From JANQTF01 sp041741415 (GTDB lineage Bacteria > Bacteroidota > Bacteroidia > J057), in the NCBI GenBank assembly GCA_041741415.1, contig JBGSKC010000023.1, positions 35,495 to 99,494 on the forward strand: a DNA stretch of 64,000 nucleotides, in the 5' to 3' direction. Both the position numbers and the translations under genes were made by a program. Positions 29,301-35,473 of this stretch are shown here, piece by piece (positions within the stretch are counted from its first letter, which is position 1; each line of letters begins with the position of its first letter). The notes under the pieces are model-generated. The model saw nothing but the letters and a program-made list of their open reading frames with translations. It was not told the DNA's origin and ran no database searches.

Positions 29301-30350
29301 ACAGGTCAGGTGTTGAAGTGGGACAATGGCGCCGCCGAATGGGCACCGGGCACCGACGAAAACACCACCTACACGGCTGGAACCGGCATTTCTCTCACAG
29401 GAACGACCTTTGCGAATACTGGCGACATAAACGCCAGCGACGATGTGTTGCTCACCACCGCCGCCACTGGCGATGTAACCGGCGACTTCACCAACGGCCT
29501 TGACGTAGTGGCCATCCGGGGATCCGCTGTTTCTGCCACAGCACCGACAGTCACCGGCCAGGTGTTAAAGTGGAACAACGTGGCTGCCGAATGGGAAGCT
29601 GGTGCCGACGAAAATACCACTTACACGGCTGGAACAGGGCTTTCTCTCACGGGAACCACCTTTGCCAATACCGGAGACACCGACGCTGCCGATGATGTAT
29701 TGCTCACCACCCCCGCCACTGGCGATGTGACCGGCGACTTTACCAACGGCCTGGATGTAGTGGCTATCCAAGGGAATGCCATTTCCGCTGCTGCGCCCGA
29801 AAACAACGAGTATCTCCGTTTCGATGGAACCACCTGGGTGAGCGATAGCCTGAATGTAGCTGATGTGCGGGTGGATGCCTCCTGGGTCCCCACCACCACC
29901 GATGTATATGACCTTGGGTCTGCATCCCTGAAGTGGAACGACATCTGGGCGGTGAATGCCACGATCCAGACCTCCGACATGCGTGCCAAGCGCGACATCG
30001 AGAACCTGGATTATGGCCTGGCAGAAATTATGGCACTGCGCCCAGTGAGCTACCGCTGGATCAGCCGCCCGGAAGAGGGCCGCAAAATTGGCTTAATTGC
30101 CCAGGAAGTGGTTCCGGTGGTGAGCGAAGTGGTGAGAACCCATCAGGTTGTGACCGACCCCGCAACAGGCATCACCACCGAGGTGGAACTGCCACAATAC
30201 GGCATGTCGTACAGCGACCTTGTCCCTGTTCTGATCAATGGTATGCAGGAGCAACAGGGCCAGATCCAGACCCAGCAGCAACTCATTGAGGCCCAGGCCG
30301 AGCTGATCAGAAAGCTGGAGCAGCGGGTGGAGGCTTTGGAGCAAAGATGA
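20310..30350 (+). CDS. Giant repeat fibre with C-terminal peptidase S74 intramolecular chaperone
   Basis: About 3346 residues from the ATG at 20310 (MKSRNLLLLLGFLCLW.., signal peptide ending SARAQ); the open frame goes back to 20250 but adds nothing signal-like. Residues ~25-145 are a Bacteroidota N-terminal domain (GITYQAVARNN...LNWATGSWFLQVEV). Next come about 30 tandem units of ~104 residues, each with NELQTxSQTxNQLTLSNGGG, YQAGTGISVxGNxIxNTGD, GGDLSGTYPxPxVxxIQG and QVLKWNxxxxEWEPGxD. The C-terminal ~125 residues are an S74 domain: SDMRAKRDI (S3222 and K3227, the expected self-cleavage serine and lysine), LRPVSYRW, GLIAQEV and a coiled-coil tail. S74 domains trimerise tail fibres and then cleave themselves off. 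No T9SS tail is present. A small T9SS protein follows. Confidence 0.9.
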   Translation: MKSRNLLLLLGFLCLWLPSARAQGVPEGITYQAVARNNNALLADETFTVRFTLFEGGTPRYQETQAVTTNQFGVFSCVIGQGQVISGNFATLNWATGSWFLQVEVNTGSGFFNLGTNQLESVPFAQYAGKASSVDNMSIGDLVDVVAPAPDTGDVLKFDGTQWVASPDGGNSVIAGTGLVFSGDTLNSIGDPDPSDDIVVGSLAGGDLTGTYPNPDVAGIQGNPVAATAPSQDYVLKWNGTEWAPAPDNVTTGGGVNTTARISGDGGIGNELDIAQQNATVGQVLKWNGFFWGPATDNTGLQTLSLTGTILSLTPGGGSVNLPVTSYQAGNGIQIAGPLITNTGDTDPSDDVTVGSPAGGDLFGPMPTPQVIGLRGVSISVVPATNNQVLKFIGGQWEPANDAVNDADSDPNNEIQVLSQPNPTTIQLSKGGGTATIPSYTAGLGINISGFQISNIGDLNGADDVLLTSQPASGDVTGTFQNGLSVIRIQGRAVAAATPAVGQVLRFQNGEWQPGTNNDADADATNELQNLTLNGFQLGLTNSPTTVTLPAPPTYLAGAGINITGTTITNTGDIDASDDLTVLTQFGQDVSGLYNNLRVERIQGRPVSNNQPGTGQVLKWNGAQWAPEDDEVDDADIDPINEIQVISQSGNQLNLSKGGGTVTLYQAGTGISLSGNVINNTGDTNASDDVLKGSPAGGDLGGTYPDPIVTRIQQTPVASLTPSFGEVLKFIGGQWVPAQDEFEDADSDPSNEFQNISSIGNQLTLSDNGGTITMYQAGNGISVTGNVIGNTGDLNGNDDVNIGSAALGDLTGTYPAPTVARIQGQLVTNQIPSNNQILKYQNNQWALANDLVDDADNNPTNEIQTLTANANQLTLSNGGNTVTLYQVGAGLSLTGNTIANTGDLNGGDDVLQTTPFGGDVSGTFNNLQVNRLRGNPISPAPLSTNGLILKWNATLGQWEPAADDNTTYTPGAGISFTGLGGTTITNTGDLNAGDDVLIGSAAGGDLGGTYPNPSVERIKGVQVANIPAGFGDILKLIGGQWVPSIDETEDADSDPSNEFQTISANGNQLTLSDLGGTVTMYQAGTGISVTGNTIANTGDLNGNDDINIGTPAQGDLSGTYPAPTVAAIQGQDISSQNPVAGQVLKFLSNQWTPAQDLVDDADPNPTNEIQSLTQTGNQLTLSLGGGTTTLFQAGAGINVTGNTISNTGDLNGGDDVLLSTVAAGDVTGNFANLSVIRLRGNNLAATNPTINGQVLKWNNTTSEWEPGSDLFEDADADPVNELQTVTQTGNQFTLSNGGGTVTMYQAGTGISVTGNTINNTGDLDGNDDVNVTTNAGGDASGVFSNLTVTGLQGNPVAAVTPATNGDVLKWNGLLQQWEPGADGNTTYTAGAGIDVTGSVITNTGDTNASDDVTISSIAGGDATGVFSNLTITGIQGSPVANTPPTSTGQLLKWDNTAGQWILGNDLVDDADANPANELQTLSQTNNQLTLSNGGGTVTLFQAGNGISVVGNVITNIGDTNPSDDILVGTAAAGDLSGTYPAPTVSRIQGQTVSPGVPNSNEVLKYIAGIWQPSSDLVNDADADPANELQTVSQSGNQFTLSNGGGTVTMYQAGTGISVSGNTISNAGDLSSTNELQTISQTNNELTLSNGGGTVTLFQAGNGISVSGNTITNTGDTNAADDLTTSSTAGGDASGTFANLTVTGLQGTPVSATAPGTNGQVLKYNSISGEWEPGSDDGTTYTAGTGIDVTGTVITNTGDLSATNELQTISQTANQLTLSNGGGSVTLFTAGTGIIVSGNSIINSGDTDPSNDLTIGAAATGDLSGTYPAPTVARIQGQPVANIVPVAGQILKYSAGGQWVPGGDAVDDADANPTNELQTISQTANQLTLSNGGGTVTLFQAGTGISVSGNTITNSGDTNAADDITTSSTAGGDVTGPFANLSVTGLQGTPVSATAPVSNGQVLKYNSVSGEWEPGSDDGTTYTAGTGIDVTGTVITNTGDLSATNELQTVSQSGNQFTLSNGGGTVTMYQAGTGISVSGNTITNSGDTNASDDITTSSTAGGDASGTFANLTVTGLQGTAVSATSPSSNGQVLKYNSVSGEWEPGTDDGNVYTAGSGIDVTGTVITNTGDLSATNELQTISQTANQLTLSNGGGSVTLFTAGTGIIVSGNSIINSGDTDPSNDLTIGAAATGDLSGTYPAPTVAAIQGQPVANIVPVAGQILKYSAGGQWVPGGDAVDDADANPTNELQTISQTNNELTMSNGGGTVTLFQAGTGISVSGNTITNTGDTNAADDLTTSSTAGGDASGPFANLSVTGLQGTPVSATAPVSNGQVLKYNLLSGEWEPATDDGSNYSGGTGIDVTGTVITNTGDTNASDDITTATAAAGDVSGTFPTLSVVALQGTSVSPNVPTTNGQVLKWNSGTSEWEPGTDATGDADANPTNELQTISQTNNQLTLSNGGGTVTLFTAGTGISVTSNVISNTGDTNASDDITTATTAGGDLDGNYPNPTVVGLQGYPVVNLIPANKQVLKFTNGQWVASADSVNDADADASNELQALSQTGNQLTLSNGGGTITMYQAGTGISVSGNTIANTGDLDGSDDVLTTDLAGGDVDGNFSSLTVVGLQGQTVSATAPTFSGQVLKWNAASSQWEPGTDAGIAYTAGPGISIVGPIISNSGDLNPFDDLTTGTVFGGDVSGLYTNLDVVALQGSPVSTSAPTSDGQVLRWNSSASQWEPGTNDDADADATNEIQTLSQSGNQLTLSIGGGTVTMYQAGTGITVSGNTIINSGDTNAGDDITNVSAAGGDITGTFSALTVAAIQGNAVAASIPTITGQVLKWDAINNVWDLGIDNNTTYTPGTGISFAGTTINNSGDTNGNDDVLLTTAATGDVSGDFTNGLTVTALQGSNVSTAAPTTSGQVLKWNTSTSAWEPGTDNNTTYTAGTGINITGGNVVINTGDTNAADDITTATAAAGDLSGTYGAPVTVTGLQGNDVSVAVPTITGQVLKWDNGAAEWAPGTDENTTYTAGTGISLTGTTFANTGDINASDDVLLTTAATGDVTGDFTNGLDVVAIRGSAVSATAPTVTGQVLKWNNVAAEWEAGADENTTYTAGTGLSLTGTTFANTGDTDAADDVLLTTPATGDVTGDFTNGLDVVAIQGNAISAAAPENNEYLRFDGTTWVSDSLNVADVRVDASWVPTTTDVYDLGSASLKWNDIWAVNATIQTSDMRAKRDIENLDYGLAEIMALRPVSYRWISRPEEGRKIGLIAQEVVPVVSEVVRTHQVVTDPATGITTEVELPQYGMSYSDLVPVLINGMQEQQGQIQTQQQLIEAQAELIRKLEQRVEALEQR
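25590..27073 (+). repeat. Recent internal duplication in the S74 fibre gene (offset 1113 bp)
   Basis: The stretch from about 25590 (encoding NELQTISQTANQLTLSNGGG..) reappears at about 26703 with an exact offset of 1113 bases (371 codons). Roughly 120 residues, including GTGIIVSGNSIINSGDTD and QILKYSAGGQWVPGG, differ at only one residue (R versus A). Weaker similarity extends on both sides. Neighbouring repeats are much more diverged, so this block of three to four units duplicated recently. Confidence 0.8.
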
Positions 30351-30358
30351 CACATACA

Positions 30359-30392
30359 CCGCCGGGCTGGTGAACCAGCCCGGCGGGATTTT
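30359..30392 (+). terminator. Strong 12-bp hairpin between the S74 fibre and its T9SS neighbour
   Basis: CCGCCGGGCTGG (30359-30370) and CCAGCCCGGCGG (30375-30386) are perfectly complementary around a TGAA loop, followed by GATTTTA. It starts nine bases after the fibre stop and ends before the next ATG at 30405. It may stop most transcripts, or act as a partial terminator or 3' stabiliser that sets unequal amounts of the two products. Confidence 0.75.
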
Positions 30393-30404
30393 ACCCAACG
30401 AATC

Positions 30405-30920
30405 ATGAAGCCATTTTTCTTCTTTCTCTTTGTAGTGGCCTGCCTGTCTGCGAGGGCACAAACCCCCGACACCCTCTCCAGAACCCTGGTGAGCAGCCTG
30501 GGGGGATTCTCGGAGGTGAACGGATTCAGTTTACAGTTTTCTGTGGGAGAACCTGTGGTGAGAACTGCCATCAGCAACGGTGGCCAGTTTGTGCTCACAC
30601 AGGGCTTTCAGCAGGAAAATCTTTACCCTGTTTCGATCGAGGAAGGCGTATTTGCGATGCTGGACTTTCAGTATTGGCCCAACCCTGCGAGCACCGAGCT
30701 GCATGTGAGGATTGGAGCCGACCGGCTTTTAACCCTGAATGCGGGGATCTATGACTTGCTGGGACGAGCTACCGGCCTGCCCGTTCAAACCCTTCGGGTA
30801 CAAGCGCCCGTGGAAACCGTGTTTGATTTATCCCGCCTGGCCGAAGGAAATTATTATCTGACCCTCACCACCGAGGCCGGGAAAATCCTCCATTCGATCA
30901 AAATTCAAAAAATACATTGA
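30405..30920 (+). CDS. Small secreted T9SS type A sorting-domain protein ('QGFQQ' type)
   Basis: A 171-residue protein with signal peptide (MKPFFFFLFVVACLSARAQ). A short beta domain carries FSLQFSVGEPVVRTAISNGG and FVLTQGFQQENLYPVSIE. The T9SS tail starts FQYWPNPASTELHVRIG and ends HSIKIQKIH. The 'SVGE...TQGFQQ' layout is common in Bacteroidota small exported proteins of unknown role. It lies 54 bases after the giant S74 fibre gene. The decayed locus at 63.0-63.9 kb shows the same gene order with a homologous product, so the two proteins may work together. The next gene starts two bases after its stop. Confidence 0.85.
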   Translation: MKPFFFFLFVVACLSARAQTPDTLSRTLVSSLGGFSEVNGFSLQFSVGEPVVRTAISNGGQFVLTQGFQQENLYPVSIEEGVFAMLDFQYWPNPASTELHVRIGADRLLTLNAGIYDLLGRATGLPVQTLRVQAPVETVFDLSRLAEGNYYLTLTTEAGKILHSIKIQKIH

Positions 30921-30922
30921 CC

Positions 30923-31375
30923 ATGAAGCAAATCCTCATTTTCACGGTCCTGCTGCTCGCAGCTCAAGCTGGATTTTCTCAGGTTTTTGTGGCGAAATCC
31001 AAGCCATTTTCTATGGATTTTGGCTACCCGGTGCTGGACGATCAGGACGATGTGGCCTTTCTGGACGAAAATGGAAACAACATCATTGACCCGGGAGAGG
31101 CGGCTTTGATCACATTCACCTTGAAAAACACGGGCAGGTGGACCGCCAAAAATGTCCAGATCCGGCCCGAGGAGCTGAACAACATCCGGGGGATTCGTCT
31201 GGACAACGTGATTCAGGTTGGCGACATTCTGCCCGGGCAAAGTAAGGAGGTTTCTATTGGGGTATTTGCCTCCCGGGAGCTCGGTCGTGGCACTGCCAGT
31301 TTTATTTTTTACATCGACGAAAACGGCTCCTACAACAATGTTTCGGTCGTTTACGGGGTTGATACCAATCGCTGA
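30923..31375 (+). CDS. Small exported protein with a CARDB-like single Ig domain
   Basis: A 150-residue protein. The ATG at 30923 gives the signal peptide MKQILIFTVLLLAAQAGFSQ. The rest (about 30-150) has FLDENGNNIIDPGEAALITFTLKNTGRWTAKNVQI, the classic start of CARDB-type or adhesion Ig-like domains in Bacteroidota, and ends GVDTNR without a T9SS tail. It lies two bases after the T9SS gene, so it is probably the last gene of that operon. It could be a periplasmic or lipid-independent surface accessory. The function is unknown. Confidence 0.75.
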   Translation: MKQILIFTVLLLAAQAGFSQVFVAKSKPFSMDFGYPVLDDQDDVAFLDENGNNIIDPGEAALITFTLKNTGRWTAKNVQIRPEELNNIRGIRLDNVIQVGDILPGQSKEVSIGVFASRELGRGTASFIFYIDENGSYNNVSVVYGVDTNR

Positions 31376-31588
31376 GACCCCGGGAGGCACATTGGGCCAT
31401 GGATGATAGAACCCTGGGCATTTTGTAGCGGGAAAGAGGAGCAGAAGGACTTTTGCGGCAAGGTGTTTGCGGTTAGCGAAGAGCTGAAGCCATGAAAACC
31501 TGTCCCGAATGACCGCCTTTCGCAAGGCGATTATGCACTGTTTCGGAGCAATTTTGCCTCCGGCGTCCACGATTCCGATGCTTTTCCC

Positions 31589-32803
31589 ATGTTGCGTTTT
31601 TCCAAGTCTATCCGACAACTGTTCTTGATTTTAGCTGTGATTGGGTTGCCTTTACTGGGCGGCACATTCCTGTCCCTGCCCGCCTATCCCGAATTGCCAA
31701 GGCCAATCTCCCCACAGCCATCATACCAGGAGCAATTATTTGCCGAGCCTCAATTCAAAGCCCAGCCAGTTCTGCCAGATGTGGAAACAGAGGCAAATAA
31801 AGCCTTTGAGCCTGAAATGGATGCTTTGATACGACGATGGCAGCGTGACCTGGAATTTTCAGGAACTGTGCTGGTAGCCAAAGGAGGCCACATCGTTCAT
31901 GCCGGTGCTTATGGCTATGCCAACCGCGATATCCATGACAGCCTCGGGCTCTCGTCTGTGTTCCAGCTGGCCTCTGTAACAAAGATGTTCACCGCCACCG
32001 CCATCATGATGCTGTATGATGAAAAGCGCCTTCGCTTCGACGATCCCATCGTGAGCCTGGTATCCTCATGGCCGTATCCAGACATGACCATCCGGCATTT
32101 GCTGGCCCACCAAAGCGGGCTTCCCCGCTACGATGCCATGGCGGAGCAGGACCCTGAGCGCTATGCCAGGCTGAGCAACAGGGAGGTGCTGGAGATGTTT
32201 CTGGACAAACGACCGAGGCTGAATTTTCAGCCTGGAAGCGATTTCGATTATAACAATTCCAACTATGTGTTGCTGGCTGCCCTGGTAGAGTACCTGGCAC
32301 ACGAACCCTTTGAGGAGTATCTGGAAAACCGGGTGTTTACGCCACTCGGTATGACCAACACCTATTTTTGTACCTACGAAGACCGGATCCAGCGGCCCAA
32401 CCACACGAGGGGCTACCGAAAGATTGGTCGAAGCCATGAGGAGGCTTTAGGCGACCCGATTGATGCAGTGTTTGGCGACAAGGGCTTGCATTCCAATGTG
32501 CTGGACCTGTATCGTTTCGACAGGGCCCTTGCCGGGGGGCGTGTGCTCAATCCCGGAACCATGGCCATGGCCTATGAACCGGTGGCCACAACAGGCAAAG
32601 GCAGGTCCTATGGCTTTGGCGTGCGAATGAGAGAAAACTGGCTGGGCCTGGCCTATCATTTTGGGTGGTGGCGTGGATACAGGACTGCCTTCATCCGCGA
32701 TTTGCAGGCAGACCAGACCGTGATTGTGCTGAGCAACCACGATAACCCAAACAAAACGGTCAATTTTTGGGATGCATTTTACCTCCTGAATGATTGGCGA
32801 TAA
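31589..32803 (+). CDS. Serine hydrolase, class C beta-lactamase / penicillin-binding-protein-like
   Basis: 404 residues. An N-terminal hydrophobic segment (about 9-30) anchors or exports it. The catalytic motifs of the beta-lactamase-related family are visible: S129-V-T-K132 (SxxK), YNNSNY near 222 (the Y-x-N tyrosine motif) and YHFGWWRGYRT near 355 (replacing the HxG/KTG box). Family members hydrolyse small esters, D-amino-acid peptides or peptidoglycan. True beta-lactamase activity is not implied. The gene stands alone between two untranslated gaps of 213 and 367 bases. The substrate is unknown. Confidence 0.88.
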   Translation: MLRFSKSIRQLFLILAVIGLPLLGGTFLSLPAYPELPRPISPQPSYQEQLFAEPQFKAQPVLPDVETEANKAFEPEMDALIRRWQRDLEFSGTVLVAKGGHIVHAGAYGYANRDIHDSLGLSSVFQLASVTKMFTATAIMMLYDEKRLRFDDPIVSLVSSWPYPDMTIRHLLAHQSGLPRYDAMAEQDPERYARLSNREVLEMFLDKRPRLNFQPGSDFDYNNSNYVLLAALVEYLAHEPFEEYLENRVFTPLGMTNTYFCTYEDRIQRPNHTRGYRKIGRSHEEALGDPIDAVFGDKGLHSNVLDLYRFDRALAGGRVLNPGTMAMAYEPVATTGKGRSYGFGVRMRENWLGLAYHFGWWRGYRTAFIRDLQADQTVIVLSNHDNPNKTVNFWDAFYLLNDWR

Positions 32804-33170
32804 GGCTTTTCCCACGCTCTTTGGCATTCCCTTTTTCTCTCCCCCGGAAATTGCCTTCATGTAATCATTTAGGCGAATTTGTCCGAAATATGACAGTTTC
32901 CGCTTCGTAAAAAGTCTAAATTCCTTCTTTCCTACCCGTGTTTGTCAACAGATCTGCAAGGTTTTCAGGAAAAAATATCCGGAAAACGATGCAGATCTTG
33001 CTGCGTTTAGTGTAGGAGAATTAGCAAGGCAGACCTCTGGATGGAGGAAACCTTTGCGATTTTTCCGGTATCGATTTCGTAGTGCCCCAGGGCCTGGAAA
33101 TGCGAAAAGTCACAGTCTCTTTACGCCTTCATCATTGCCGTTTTACACCTCCCTACGGACCTTTGTTACC
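32804..33170. other. 367-base leader region before the GH133 gene
   Basis: No gene. The frame of the downstream gene is open from 33054, but the sequence before 33171 does not resemble the family. The gap holds a long hairpin at 32950-32998. Confidence 0.6.
32950..32998 (+). promoter_or_regulatory. Structured 49-base hairpin upstream of the debranching-enzyme gene
   Basis: AGATCTGCA (32950-32958) pairs with TGCAGATCT (32990-32998). An AG/GA internal mismatch follows, then GTTTTC (32961-32966) pairs with GAAAAC (32982-32987), and GGA/TCC closes an A-rich loop. Eighteen Watson-Crick pairs with symmetric purine mismatches and no T-tail suggest an RNA element or protein-binding site rather than a terminator. 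Confidence 0.5.
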
Positions 33171-35246
33171 ATGACCGCAGCCCATCTTTCTCCCACCTTG
33201 TTGCATCGATTCGACGCCGCCATTGAATATGAGTGGCTGGAAACAAACGGCCTGGGCGGATACGCCAGTTCTTCGGTGTTAGGTACCCATACCCGAAGGT
33301 ATCACGGGCTGCTTGTGAGTGCCCGAAAACCGCCTGTCGACAGGCAGGTGCTTTTGTCACGACTGGATGAAACCATTCGCATGGGTCACGAAAAATGGGA
33401 GCTGACAACCATCAAATACGAAGGAGCCATTTACCCGCGCGGCTATATCTTTCAGCATGGCTTCCAGATCGGATGGTTTCCGGTATGGGAGTATCAGATG
33501 CAGGGTGTAAAATTGAGAAAGACAATCTGCATGCCCCACGGGAGGGATTGTGTGGTGGTGCTGTATGAATTGCTGGAAGCCCCGGAAGCCGTTCAGCTCG
33601 ACCTTCGGCCCTTGCTTTCTCCCCGCAACATTCACGACCTCACCTTTGCCAATCCTGACATCAGGCAGCAGGCAAACTGGGATGGTAAGAATTGGGAGGT
33701 TAGCCCCTACGATGACACCAATACCGTGACCATCACCATGGAAGGAGCTGAATATCACCACTCTCCCGAATGGTATTACCGCTTCGCCTACCTCAAAGAA
33801 GAGGAGCGCGGCATGGAATCAATCGAAGACTTGTTTACCTACGGCCATTTTACCAAAACCCTTCAGCCGGGAACCTCCTGGGGCCTTGTTATTTCCGGGT
33901 CGGGGCAGGTACAGGAATCCCCTCAATCCCTGATTAACGAAGAGCTGGCCCGTCGCAAAGGCTTGATTCAGCAGGCACCGATCAAGGCAGGCTGGGCTCA
34001 GCGCCTTGTGCTCGCCGCCGACCAGTTCATCGTGCGCCGTGGCGATGGCCACCACACCGTGATCGCAGGCTATCCTTGGTTTACCGACTGGGGCCGCGAT
34101 ACCATGATTTCCCTGCCCGGACTTTGCCTCGCTACTGGAAGGCAGGAAGTGGCAAGAGATATCTTGCAGGAGTTTTGCTCCCACATCTCGGAGGGAATGA
34201 TTCCCAATCGCTTCCCCGACAATGGTGCCTCGCCCGAATACAATACCATCGACGCCAGCCTCTGGCTCTTCGTGGCTGCTTATCAGTATCTGAAGGAAAC
34301 AAGTGACAAAGAATTTGCCCGTGAAGTGCTGCTGCCAAGCATGAAGCTGATCCTGGATGCCCATGTGGGGGGAACTCGCTTCGGCATTTGCATGGATCAG
34401 GACGAACTGCTCGAAGGCGGTGAGCACGGCGTTCAGCTTACCTGGATGGATGCCAAGGTGGGCGACTGGGTGGTGACGCCCCGCCACGGCAAAAGCGTGG
34501 AAATCAATGCTTTGTGGTATAATGCCTGGCGAATCTACGGCTACTTCCTCCGCCAGTTTGGCGACCGTGACCAGATTGCCGAAGTGGATAATCGCTCCAG
34601 AAACATCAAGCGGGCTTTTACAGAGCTGTTCTGGAACCCGGACCTGGGCTGTTTATACGACAATGTTGCTCCGGGAAAACCGGATGCCTCCATCCGGCCC
34701 AACCAAATTTTCGCCCTGAGCCTTCCCTTTCAGCTTCTTACGCCAAAAAAGGCAGAATCAACCCTGAAAAAAGTAGAAGAGGAGCTTTACACCCCTTACG
34801 GCCTCCGAAGCCTTTCTCCCCGGGACCCCGACTATCTCGGCATTTATATCGGGGATCGGGTGGCCCGCGATGGGGCTTATCACCAGGGAACCGTTTGGTC
34901 ATGGCTGCTTGGGCCTTTCATGGAGGCCCTCATCAAAGTGAGGGGAGACCTGGGGCGCTACCAGGCCCTGGAAGTACTTCATGCCCTGATGCCGCATTTG
35001 TACCAGGCTGGCATGGGTTCCGTGTCGGAAATCTTTGATGGAGACGCCCCACACACCCCCAGAGGCTGCTACGCCCAGGCATGGAGCATTGCCGAACCAC
35101 TTCGGATCATGCACCAGTACCAGCTTCAGGCTCAGCCCGTTCACCAAAAGGCAGAATCCTCAGTGAAGCGCGTTCCTCACCGGCATCCGCCCTACGGCAA
35201 GTTGCCAATCTCAGCCAGTCGCCTGGAGTTTGTGGAGGTAGGCTAG
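33171..35246 (+). CDS. Amylo-alpha-1,6-glucosidase, glycogen debranching enzyme (GH133)
   Basis: 691 residues from the ATG at 33171 (MTAAHLSPTLLHRFDAAIEY). The N-terminal glycogen-debranching domain (EWLETNGLGGYASSSVLGTHTRRYHGLL) covers about the first 250 residues and is followed by the (alpha/alpha)6 catalytic domain. That domain shows GYPWFTDWGRDTMISLPGL, GMIPNRFPDNG..EYNTIDASLW, TWMDAKVGDWVVTPRHGK and GTVWSWLLGPF, with the expected acidic catalytic residues (D in TDWGRD, E and D in the middle motifs). It removes alpha-1,6 branch stubs during glycogen breakdown in the cytosol. No other glycogen genes are nearby. The gene is read from a long structured leader. Confidence 0.93.
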   Translation: MTAAHLSPTLLHRFDAAIEYEWLETNGLGGYASSSVLGTHTRRYHGLLVSARKPPVDRQVLLSRLDETIRMGHEKWELTTIKYEGAIYPRGYIFQHGFQIGWFPVWEYQMQGVKLRKTICMPHGRDCVVVLYELLEAPEAVQLDLRPLLSPRNIHDLTFANPDIRQQANWDGKNWEVSPYDDTNTVTITMEGAEYHHSPEWYYRFAYLKEEERGMESIEDLFTYGHFTKTLQPGTSWGLVISGSGQVQESPQSLINEELARRKGLIQQAPIKAGWAQRLVLAADQFIVRRGDGHHTVIAGYPWFTDWGRDTMISLPGLCLATGRQEVARDILQEFCSHISEGMIPNRFPDNGASPEYNTIDASLWLFVAAYQYLKETSDKEFAREVLLPSMKLILDAHVGGTRFGICMDQDELLEGGEHGVQLTWMDAKVGDWVVTPRHGKSVEINALWYNAWRIYGYFLRQFGDRDQIAEVDNRSRNIKRAFTELFWNPDLGCLYDNVAPGKPDASIRPNQIFALSLPFQLLTPKKAESTLKKVEEELYTPYGLRSLSPRDPDYLGIYIGDRVARDGAYHQGTVWSWLLGPFMEALIKVRGDLGRYQALEVLHALMPHLYQAGMGSVSEIFDGDAPHTPRGCYAQAWSIAEPLRIMHQYQLQAQPVHQKAESSVKRVPHRHPPYGKLPISASRLEFVEVG

Positions 35247-35378
35247 CCCCCGGCCTGAGCCTCTCCCTGTTCAGCCATGGCCTGTCAACGTTCAAAAAGG
35301 GAAACCCTCAATGTCGGTCCGGAAAGTTCGCTACCACAGCGATTAAGTCTGTTCTGCGTCTCGTAGAATGGGCTTTTT

Positions 35379-35386
35379 TATCTTTA
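35379..35386 (+). promoter_or_regulatory. Candidate -7 box for the cupin-like gene
   Basis: TATCTTTA in the context TTTTATCTTTACCGCCG differs from TAnnTTTG only in the last base. It lies 88 bases before the ATG at 35474, in a 227-base gap that has no gene. Confidence 0.3.
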
Positions 35387-35473
35387 CCGCCGCAAACCTC
35401 AACTCTTCGAATAGGCAAAACCCCGATCCCCCTGTTTCCCGACGCTTTGAGTATTGCAAAACCCAACCTTGTT

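Noticed and set aside
20310..30350. Long array of repeats that could be mistaken for CRISPR or satellite DNA
   Set aside because: Repeats are ~312 bases, keep one open reading frame throughout and vary in the third codon position; they are protein repeats, not CRISPR.
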